Source: Glandiceps talaboti (lineage: Eukaryota > Hemichordata > Enteropneusta > Spengelidae). Taken from it: 64,000 bases of DNA. A program made the translations under genes and the position numbers. The notes beneath the pieces were generated by a model. That model saw nothing but the letters and a program-made list of their open reading frames with translations, did no database searches and was not told the DNA's origin. Below, in pieces: positions 53,783 to 64,000 of this stretch. Positions within the stretch are counted from its first letter, which is position 1. Each line of letters opens with the position of its first letter. The stretch is from contig NC_135549.1 in the NCBI RefSeq assembly GCF_964340395.1, positions 13,106,842 through 13,170,841 of the forward strand. Direction: 5' to 3'.

Positions 53783-55901
53783 AATGATGCAATATATACA
53801 CATTTTATATTGTTCACATGAAGCTCTTCTGGAACTTGTGGAAGGAGACACCGATTTTCCATTAAAACCTTATTCACGCTTTATGGAGAAAATGTTACAC
53901 ACTATATATCAATATTTTATCAAATTCAAAGGTTGATTATTTACATAACTAATATGTTCATTTGCATACTAATATCTCACAAATCAATGCTAAATCGATA
54001 AGAGATACACACATTAAAATAAAGTTTCAAGGTGATCAGTTTCAAAATACTAGTAAACAGCTTCAGTAGTCTTGTTGCACTGATAGATTACAATGTAGAT
54101 GTCCAATTTCATGTTTTCATTTTTTTTTCAATTGTTGACTAACATATCAACATGCTCAATCAGTTATTTTAATACACCTTAAATTTGGCTATCAATATCA
54201 CATTTCAGAAAAGGCATTGTTGTAAATTACAGCCTCTTTAAAAGCGCCTACCAAGATGCACCATAGTGGAAGAAATATCACATTATCAGCTCTGGTTCGC
54301 GGAGAATGCATAAAAGTAATCAACTTCATACATGTACATGTCAAATGATCAAACTCTTTCGGTCCTGCACTTTTCCTGGATCTTTGTCTCTGTTCTGTTC
54401 TTTCTTTCTTTTTCATAAATATATATTTTTTTAGTCTCATTCATAATTTAACTTCATTTTGCAGCAAGAAATAGTAATGGTTCTACTTGCAAAATGAAGT
54501 TAAGTTTATGAACATTTGTACAGATGAACTGTCAAACTACAGACAGGAAGAACTGTAAGGTGTTACAAACAAGGGTCAACTGGATAATAGTATCTTTACC
54601 ATCCATTTTAAGGAGTATTTGACACCTTCAGGCTGTGTAGTCTGAAATTCAACAGTTAATTAGCTTGAAACGGGCCTTGCATCCTTGGTAGCAAGGTTGC
54701 ACTACTCTGTCACAATTACATTCTAAAGGAGGTGACACAAACACTGTATATCTTGGGGCAAATCAAGCCATTCATTCACACAAGAATTCCACTTCTTTCT
54801 CCTCTTTACTGGTGAACAACTTAGTTACTAGCTAACTTTGAAAATACTGAATACCTTTACAGCTGCAACAAGTTGGGGGACAGCTCTTGAAACACAAAAG
54901 AAAGTTGCCACCAATTGTTTTCCATCAGATTTTTCTTTTTAAGTTTTCAGTTTATTTTCCAAAGTTTGCAATTTGAATGACAATGCTCACATCCAACTTT
55001 GACATTACGGTCACCGTGATAAACTGCTGATGGTGCAACTTGAAATCATTATAAATCCCACGGGGATGTACATATATGTACAGTGAAAATCATCAAAAAT
55101 GTCCAATGCCTTCTGCTATACACACACTCAGTCTGTTTTTATGATGACATTCATGTAGTAGTGTGATAAGAAAAGCCTTGCAAGCAGTGAGAAAGTAGTC
55201 TAGTCCCTTTGTAAGTATCGTTATGATTTACACCTCCACTCACTGGGTTTAGTTAGAGACCACACTGCCACCTAGACTAGGAGAAAGGACGTATATAGAG
55301 ACAACAGTTTGTATTGAAAACGATGGGTAATCTCCCCTCTAGTGAGATTAAGATGGACTAATCACATTAGCTGCTGACATTTTCAGGCTCTAATTCTGGC
55401 CTACCATGAATACTTGATGTTAATCTTGTATTACATACTTGAGTTGGATTTCAACACTTAATTCCTTACTGTCATAAATCATACAATCCTGTGGAGAGGT
55501 CATATCCCTTTCACAGACAGAGCTAAAAATACACTATCATTTACACTGGCAGCCACAAATCATAACTATTAAGTTACACTCATCATATAGCAGACATTAC
55601 TTACATTTTTTTTAAAAAAAGAAAGTTTAGTTGTCAGACCTTGAAACAATGAGAACTGGTACTGGTCAGTGTGCCCTCTATACTAAGCCGATTTGACACC
55701 AACGACGCATATTACTGTTATCAAGTTCTTGTGATGCTCCTAATTTGGGGTTCCCTTATTTCTTCTTTAAAATCTCACAAAAATACATTAAGACTTAACT
55801 ACAACATAAAATGTTGTCTCTACGTAGAAGGCATACCTTCATGTAGCAATATTTAATGATGACCACTTTTCAAATCTCTTGATGCTAATACCTCTCACCA
55901 A

Positions 55902-55919
55902 CACATGATATATATCATG
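55902..55919. repeat. 18-bp perfect palindrome
   Basis: ACATGATATATATCATGT is its own reverse complement. It has no identifiable function. Confidence 0.75.
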
Positions 55920-56123
55920 TCCAAGTTTCACTTATACACACCTTGGAAGTTTCAATTACTTTCAAAGAATGTTTTTTATTCATTTCAAAATTGAAAATGA
56001 AAGGATTAAACTTTAATATTTCATGGCTTACACATTTCAAAACCTTATCCCTGTCGACACATGGATAGTCTAGAACGTCGACAGGTATAGAAATTAGTTT
56101 ACCACAATCCATTGGTCTATAAG

Positions 56124-56336
56124 CAGTTCTCCTATCCCCAAATATACTAAATTGGTTTCAAATTGATATATTTGAATCAGTTTTGAACCAATTCAAAGTA
56201 AATCAGTTCAAAACCAATTGACCAATGCAAATCCATTGCCCAGTTTTTCTTCTTCTGGGGAGAGAAACCAGTTTCCAACAATTTAACTAAATTGTTCAGT
56301 ATGAATCACTTCTGAATCAATTCAGGTGGGGACAGG
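56124..56336. mobile_element. Dispersed repeat of about 210 bp, copy 2
   Basis: This second copy has the blocks CAGTTCTCCT, AACCAATTCAAAGTAAATCA, CAAATCCATTGC, AGAAACCAGTTT and GGGGACAGG in the same order and orientation as the copy at 27247-27450. It is clearly diverged, so the family is old. Confidence 0.65.
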
Positions 56337-57059
56337 CTGTCACATCAAGTACCAAATAAGTCTGGGCATTTTGACAACTAATGATATGGTACTTACAGTT
56401 ACTGTACTTAATATAAATCATACCATTTCACTGCAGTCTGTAAAAATATGTATACCTGTTACACAGCTATAAAACTGACAATCAAAATCAGTTGACTTGG
56501 CCATAATTTGTTTATTGACACTTGTTATCTCGATAATCTGCCCATGGAAAGAGTTTCTTCTGCCAAGAATGAGAGTATCTGTATGCCATCTGTTACAATG
56601 TTGAAATCATTTGACTACACTGTACACAGCACTGTCAAGTTGTCATGAATTCTTATTGACTGGGTTCAATGACCAGCTATATGTTTACCGTGTACTTCAG
56701 TAATCTATTTTATAACAGTTGTTTTAATGAGGGGACAGTGGGTTGTTTTTAGCTGATTCATTTGTATCATTACCTTTACTGTAATACAGTGTGATGAGGT
56801 CAGAGGTTAACATATGCATAATAAAGACACAAAGATAGCCTTTCAGAATTGATCAAAGAAACAAATATAGAATTTTGCATTGACCATTATACTAGATAAA
56901 TAGATGAGTGAAATACCAATAATTTATGACTCTGAGTCTGTTATGAGACAGTGTAATTACTGGGCTTTCTGTATTGCAAGTATTAAGTAAGTAGTGAAAA
57001 AATGTTTTTGTGATATTTTGTTCTGGCTTCTTACTATGCATAATAAGCCTTCATAGAAG

Positions 57060-57890
57060 ACATAACCCACCCAACTGGTGTGTTGAATTGCAAAGTTCCT
57101 GTGAAAATTCAAGTTTGACCTTGAAAATGAAGGTTAAGTTAATTTAAGGTCAAAAGTCTGACTGAATAGTAACCATACCTCTAACAATGTGGGTTTACAC
57201 ATTTAATGTGTCTCTCAGGATGAAACTTCCAAAGATAGTATAACTATTTGACTTTGAAGATGAAGGTCAAGGTCAAAGCTTTAGTATCCAGCTTGAAGCT
57301 CATCTATAAGTATTGGTGCAGACATTTTGAATGGCATCTCTACATGTGTAGATACAAAACATCATAAGTATTGAGAAATTTGCTATTTGACTGTGAAGAT
57401 GGTCAAACATTAAATTATTAAAAGCTTACCTTTCAAGTTTCATAATATTGGTGTAGACACTTGAATTGGAGTCTCTGTGTATTCAACTTTTTGAGTTATG
57501 GAAAGACAAATTTCAGCTATTTCAATTTGAAAATGTTGGTACAGGTCAAAGGTTAATTAAGGTCTCATTAGAAAGCTTACCATTCATAGTGTGGGGGAAA
57601 TGGTGTCCCTCTGTATCAAACTTTGGCGTTATGAGGCAATGGGTACATATTTATCACAACTATGGCTGCCATTTTGTCATAAAGGTCAAGGTTTTATAAT
57701 TAAGTCACATGCACATGTCCCAGGTGGTCTTACACCTTTGTGCCAAGTTTTGTTGGGATAGGCTGATGTGTGTCTGAGAAAAGAGAGTGCACGGACAGAC
57801 GGATACATGGATGGATGAACACATGCACAGACGGACAGAAGTTGAGAAGCCATTATAATACAAGCCCCCTTCAGGCATCGCACCCTTAAT
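57060..57890. mobile_element. Degenerate modular repeat with GACGG-rich tail
   Basis: Loosely repeated modules contain TTTGACTTTGAAGATGAAGG, GGTGCAGACATTTTGAATGG or GGTGTAGACACTTGAATTGG, and AAGGTCAAGG. A tail GCCAAGTTTTGTTGGGATAG then leads to GGACAGACGGATACATGG and ACGGACAGAAG. The overall plan (diverged modules, a conserved tail, then a simple-sequence tract) parallels the repeat at 5975-7230, although the sequences differ. I see no coding capacity. Confidence 0.5.
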
Positions 57891-58539
57891 GTTATTGACT
57901 GGTTTCATTTTTTGAAGAAGAAAAAAATCAGGAAATCTTAATTTCATTTTCTAGTGATGCAAAGGAAGTTCTCCTTACGTAGAAAGTTTGCATGCACACA
58001 AGCTTCATTTCGTTGTGTGACTATAGAATTACAGATTTTTTTAATCTTGTCTCCAATTTTCAGAATTTAATCAAATAATTGTGGAATTGTCTACTGTTAA
58101 GAGATAAATCAGATGGGAAGTAATAGATGTTACTGAATACCCAAAATACAATCAAATCTCTTATCATGAAACAATATTTATACCTTTCTACTAGACTGTC
58201 GGTATTACATTTTGTATTAATTCTTAAATCTACACTACATGTACACAAAGCTATTACTGGGATGTTTTTTGAAAATGTTTTGTTACATAGAATAACTTAC
58301 TCGTAATATCATACACGGTGAACAGTATCACATCACCTGTGGGTAAACACATACCTGTATACACAATAAATGATTTTTGGGTCCACACCCTAAATTCTCT
58401 GCCCTCTATAGCAATCACGATTTCAACCTCTTGCTGTACTGCTGGCTAACATGTACAATGTCTAATTATTGGTATTTTAATGATTTTCAGTGAATATATT
58501 GTGGTTGTCTGATAGGGGGAAATCATACTTCAGTTATAC

Positions 58540-58565
58540 CATAGACCCTCCACAGAGGGTCTATG
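58540..58565. repeat. 11-bp perfect hairpin flanked by GTTATACC direct repeats
   Basis: CATAGACCCTC, loop CACA, GAGGGTCTATG. GTTATAC(C) lies immediately on both sides, as a target-site duplication or a short slippage product would. Confidence 0.85.
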
Positions 58566-59046
58566 TTATACCAGTACAGTTTTAAAGGTGAGACAGGGGT
58601 ATCAAAGGCCCCCTAACTTCATGGGGTTATAATCAAACTCAAATGCATACACTATACAGTGAACAATGCAGTGATTCCTCTATGAAAATCCATGACAACA
58701 ATGAGAGACTGGTGATTTTGGTAATAAATTTGGTATGTGTGGACGTATGAATGCCTTGAGAATGTATGTTCTACCAGATAGCTGATATTTACACATGTAT
58801 AGAAAAAACGTGATCGGACTTGTGCTTGTGCTTGTTCGTTACTCATACTTAAAATCCCTTACTATTCATTACTTAATTATTCAAGATTAGGATGTCGAGG
58901 TGCTAACGACAACCATACAGGTGGCCAAATCTGCCATTAACATGGTGACAGACCAAGCTTTCACTCAAGATTAAAACTTGCCACTACACTACCTGTAATA
59001 CTGACAACTAATTATCAGACAGAATGTCATTTTATGTGATTCCAGT

Positions 59047-59056
59047 ACCCCCCCCC
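59047..59056. repeat. Poly-C run
   Basis: A run of about ten C in a pyrimidine-rich stretch (CCCCCCCCCTTCCCCC). No further structure is visible. Confidence 0.75.
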
Positions 59057-59132
59057 CCCTTCCCCCATCAGTAACCCACCCTCACTGGAGAGGCTACTGA
59101 AACCATGCTGACACTAGCTGTTCCAGCGAGGA

Positions 59133-59610
59133 CACCACCCATGAAATTTCTCATTGCTGAACATTTCTTAGGAAATACATGCAAATCACACAGAACTCAT
59201 TAAACACTAGACTTCCATTCTACCTTGAAATACCAAATGGAAACCTATTGCATTGTACTTTATTTATTTCTCGTGTAGCATATAACCACAGAAAAAGTGT
59301 CTGTAGTAGCTGTGTGTTAGTGTTGTTGTGTTCACACATAGCTCGCAGCGTACATGTAGTCCTTGCATCCAAAAATATTTCTAGTAATATTTGACCATTT
59401 CTATTAGCTATTTTGAAAACTGAACCAAGTATTCACAACCATATATTGAAATTTTTGAATAAATACAGGCAAAGGGTGAAATGATGACTTAGAAGTTGCA
59501 TACATGTATGACTGAGAATGTGTTTTTTGGTACTGTACACACACGAATGACTGCAACAAGTGCTACAGAGACTTTTTCAGTGTGCTGCATGAGAAATATC
59601 ACGGGTGGTG
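59133..59610. repeat. Inverted repeat pair, 22-bp arms about 430 bp apart
   Basis: CACCACCCATGAAATTTCTC AT (59133-59154) and the reverse complement of 59589-59610 differ at only two positions. Weaker similarity continues outside the arms. The interval between them shows no coding sequence. Confidence 0.6.
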
Positions 59611-62600
59611 GCAGTAGCTTCCCCAGTATGGGCAGGCTACTGACACAGAGGTGGTACTAGTCATTCCGAAAAATTATCCCAGTTGCAGCTAGTGCAGGTT
59701 TAAACAGAACAGATCAACAATTCTCATTTTACCAATTTAAATGTTGTACTCATTTACAAGAGTTACTCGTAATTATCCTTACAGCTGGAAAATGATATTT
59801 ACAGACCTATATTGTACCATGGATTAGAAATGTCCAACATTCCTGTCAGCCACATGTCACCTCAGATGTCCAAAAACAAAAGGCCAACGGGCAAAATTTA
59901 CCTTTACGTAACCTCTTTTTGGTGGTCTGAGACGTAACAGACATATCAAGGAAACGTAACAAGGAAAACAAGAGACAACTTATGTACTGTACTGTATTGG
60001 AGAAAAATGGAGATCCAGTAAAATTTATCAAATGACTTTAGTTATTGACCTTGAACTGTACAATGTATGGAAAAACAGGATAATATAATTATGGAATGTC
60101 TCCAGAAAGACACATGCAATACTGATATCACATTACTAGTACTAATAGTTTAATGTCTATTTAGTATTACTATCACACCACTATTGCAACACATTACAAC
60201 AGCATCATTATCCATATTATCAATTTTGCATATTATTAATTGCTGTCCTTGGACTTTATCCATAGGATTTGTCCTGTCTGAAAAAACTGTACACTGCTTT
60301 CATTGCCGAATCTCAACATCACGACACAGAATTATGAAAATTAGATAGCAATTATCATTTCCTTGTTTACTTTCCTAATTATTCACGGAACATACATACA
60401 TAAATATATACAATGGAGTATCACTCTTTCACCTATACATGAGAATTAAATCATCAGTATGGCAATAAATAACAAGTATAAATTATTTTAAGTAAAACTA
60501 GTGTTTAGTATAATGTATCAGTCCAGGGTGTACATGACCCCTAGATAAACACGGCTACTAATAAATGATGACTAACACTAAACATCAAACAATACATGGG
60601 TGTGACGCTATATAATGTATGTCATTGTATGTAATTGTTTTTACTCTGTGTCATTCTTCAGTACTCATTTAATTTTACATACCTGTTTTCAGCCGAGGAG
60701 CAACAACTTGTGTTATTAAATAAAACAGAGTAATTCATATCTTTTTCATTGATTAATATTCCTACAATGTACAGGTTGAAATAACTGCCTTGTTTCTAGT
60801 GGCAGGGTTGACACATAAATCTCCACAGTGAAACGAGTATATTGACACGACACGATCAATATCATTGTTGGTTTCAGTGCTCTTTGTAATTGAACATGTC
60901 TTTACAGAACACAACTATCTCGGGAATGAGAAGTCAATGTAACAAGAAATAAATCTCTTCTTATCCACAGGTAATCAAGTGCAAGGTTATGTTCAATGCT
61001 CTACAGCTTACTTTTCACGACCAAGCACGATTTGTATCTGTCTGTCTAGGGAACTGCTACTTGCACTCCGGGTGATGATATGCGTAATACAACCTCACCA
61101 GGACAAAATCCACCAGCTACTGCCCAACAAATCTGTACAGATGACCTGATACAATACTTAAAACTATTTGATAAGGAAATAAACAGTTGAGTATAATCCA
61201 GTTTCTATGTGTGTCTCATATCATGATTAATGATTGCAGTTGACCCCTGATGACATCATTTCGTTGCAGTCCAACACAGCAACTGTACAGTGGTTGATCA
61301 AAATTCTAACAGCTATTCAAATTTCCTATTTCTACTGAACATACAGTGGTTTTGCTGAGTTTCATTATATATGTGAACATGTATGAATTTACATGTAGTC
61401 AGCCGACATTTTTAATGATGTTTGATGAATTTTTTCAATTCATAAATACTCGTACTTAATCACCATTTTTTCTGGTCACCTTCAATGTCTAAAGTTCACT
61501 ATTGTGAATTTATCAAAACACTAGAGATATGATCATTCCCAATATTCCATATGACAACAGTAACAAAGTAATAGTTTGAAGTATAAAAACATATAAGGTA
61601 TTGATTGTAAATGAGGGTACACAGAAACACTGTACGACCTACATTTGCCAACTGAAATGACAAATGCAATAAAAACTAAAATGATGTAGCATAAACCAGG
61701 AAGCTACATTTCAAACGTGATAATTTTATACAAAGTCTAATAGAGACATCAGACATTAGAATTGAGATAAACCATGTAACTTTCACACATTAGCAATTCA
61801 TACATGATGCTGAACTTGAAGACCGATGTTGAACAAAAACAATAAAATTGAAACAAAGATGCATATTATTCAGAATGGTATACCAAATGAAGTCTCTGTG
61901 ATCATGGTATGTTACTATTTAGGTTCAATCTTGACAACTTACATGTAGGTCATTGGACGAATTGAAAAGCCGTAACATCAAGAACATCAGAAAATAGCAA
62001 ATGAGACTTCAACCACAATCGTTGTACATCAAATAGGAACTTCTTTGCCACACAAAGGTTCACAAGTACTGTAATTTTTTTAAACATGAGAAATACATTT
62101 ACATTACAACAACAGTATTTATTAGTTCAATTCTGTACTACAATTATTTTCTGGTGAGTGGTGGAATAAATCAATTTTGATATCTGACCCTGAATGTGTC
62201 AGCCAAGATAACCATGGATAACTAAGGGAAACACACCTTAGACAATAATGATATAGGGATGACGTGCTTGAATATCATATTCATGAGAACTCGCCATTTA
62301 TTGTTGTTCAAATGATGCTGAAAGCTGTTGATAATCTGTCCATTCCACCATGTGTAAAATTATCATGACATACATGTAGAACAAATTGCATATTTACCAT
62401 GTCATATGCCATCCGGGCATCTTTGTCAGAAGTGTACAAGTCTACAATGTACCTTTACAAGACTATATAGCAGAATAATTATATGTGATGGTACAAGAAT
62501 GGACAGGGAGAACCTTTGCATGATGTATAGTAAGTCTTACAAGGATCAACATTTTGAATTAAACACTGAAAATGCAGGTAAGTTCAGTTGTTACGATGAC

Positions 62601-64000
62601 ATCAGTCAGACGATAGTCTAGTACTATCCTTCATGGAATCTTTCAGATCTCTCTTTAGAGACCACACTGACATTCAGACTAGTCAGACTGGTATATATAT
62701 AGTTAGGATAGCAATTAGCATTTAGATGTACAATCAAGGCACTGCTGACTTGCATCCTAATCATGGTAATTAATTCCATGGTAATGATAAAAGAACATAG
62801 ATGAATATATGTATCAAATAATTATCAGAGGCATCACTATCAAGATATATCACATATAGGTTATGCCTAAACAACAGACATGCTGGCAGACATATTGTTC
62901 TTATTTTGAAGTTTATAACTGATTATGTCACCCCCAATCCAAGGTTAATCTTTATGGAAATTATTTAGTAACTGTACAGCTGTGCCTATTACCCCTAATT
63001 TTTCTATTGCAGATTTACATACATGTCAGTCTATTTAAAACTACTCTGCGTTTCTACTTTAGTCAACTTTCAACCACTAACAACCAAACTCTGTGAAAAC
63101 TAACAGAGAACATACTGAATGAGTGCAAATACACATGGCTCATGATACTGGTAATTACCATACATGGATACCACAGTTCAGTGGAAACTAAGTTTAGACA
63201 CTGACAACACATTCCTTTAGGCTGACTTTGGTAAGTGCTATTTTTACTGGTAAACCAACACCGTCTACACTGTGTATGATAATCATGATAATCATGGAGA
63301 AGAAAGTCTGGATGTACCAACTTTAATGCAACCCAACCAAATACACATCAGGGTCTCAACAGCTTTGTTTATATACTGTCTGGTCTTCAGACTTCCGTTC
63401 AGTCAAGTCCCTTAGGGTGATATGGTCCTGGCTTCCCATCTGTTCCCAGTCTATAAGTTTCCGGTCTAAAAATCTTTGTTTATTGATTTGGGAGATGATC
63501 AATGCAAAAAAAAGAAGACTCCTGTTCTGAGGATCAATGCTGAAGTGGATGGAAATATTGTAATATCATCAAGCTCACTAATGTTTCTTTTTATCTACCT
63601 TGTTCCATATAATATTCAATGACTATACGAGAAACGTCGATTCTTGCATATTAAAACTCTCATCCATCTGCTAGGAAATCGAAATCTAACAGAGGTCATT
63701 TTTTAGATGAAGAAAAATCAATGTCTACAGCTCCCATGGATCATAACCTTGTTTGAGATGAAAATCAATCCCACTGCTATAATTACAGGATCTCTTCTCC
63801 AAGTTATGTACAATTCATCTATGTATTCACAAGAATGTGTCTTTGAAGTGTGATTTCAATACCTTCATCTGCTCATAGGTAAAAATTCACATAAATTATG
63901 TCCCTCATTTTTTTCTGAATAGGACTCGATTAGTTGTGTAACAACTACATGTACTTCCACATCCTTTTCCTGAATAACATGTTTATTGTATATACATAGG

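Larger units (their letters stand above)
37132..64000. other. Region upstream of the first coding exon, no gene recognised
   Basis: About 27 kb lies 5' of the kinase start codon. An acceptor-like TTTCAG directly before the first coding exon suggests that untranslated first exons and the promoter may lie somewhere here, but I could not place them. The longest open frames (for example 149 codons minus at 45975-46424 and 98 codons minus at 49430-49726) have no recognisable motifs and look like chance. Stretches without any called feature include 37132-39085, 39245-41830, 41855-42450, 42610-43285, 43725-47580, 47760-53520, 53785-56120, 56340-57055, 57895-58530 and 59615-64000. Confidence 0.7.

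Noticed and set aside
61010-61150. GC-richer patch that might be a 5' untranslated exon (GTCCTG|GTGAGG on the minus strand)
   Set aside because: Donor-like words are common, and nothing ties the patch to the kinase transcript.

Overview
The window is AT-rich, repeat-laden nuclear DNA from an animal, most likely a marine bilaterian invertebrate. It has small coding exons separated by multi-kilobase introns, GT-AG splice sites, abundant TACATGTA-type words, many minisatellites and microsatellites, and decayed mobile elements. It has no operons, ribosome binding sites or compact genes. I cannot name the species from sequence alone.

One gene is recognisable. It lies on the minus strand and enters the window from the right. 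It encodes the N-terminal part of a PCTAIRE-type cyclin-dependent kinase, the single invertebrate equivalent of vertebrate CDK16, CDK17 and CDK18. Four coding exons join in phase: 37118-36968, 8512-8382, 3922-3794 and 118-1. Together they give about 176 residues: a basic start with an RRLS motif, the conserved Asp/Glu/Ser-rich segment, the PKA-type motifs KRLS and RRAS, and the start of the kinase domain with its glycine loop. The window ends just before the catalytic lysine, so most of the kinase domain lies to the left, outside the window. The introns are about 3.7, 4.5 and 28.5 kb. A 48-nt candidate cassette exon with compatible phase sits at 11899-11852.

Layout: 1-8.5 kb holds exons 2-4, a 28-bp minisatellite (1.6-2.8 kb) and a compound interspersed repeat (6.0-7.2 kb). 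8.5-37 kb is the giant intron. It holds a GACA array, a 152-bp foldback element, a 42-bp minisatellite, dispersed repeat copies and a 1.68-kb inverted-repeat element (29290-30968) with TA at both ends and a CpG-rich core. 37-64 kb lies upstream of the first coding exon. It is either 5' untranslated exons and introns or intergenic DNA, and holds only simple repeats, degenerate tandem repeats and second copies of two repeat families.

No RNA gene, CRISPR array, intact transposase, reverse transcriptase or second protein-coding gene could be supported. Most long open frames come from repeats whose unit avoids stop codons. The strongest candidates for something undescribed are the 1.68-kb element with four alternating copies of one motif, and the tandem arrays whose periods (28, 42, 28, 42 bp) are all multiples of 14.
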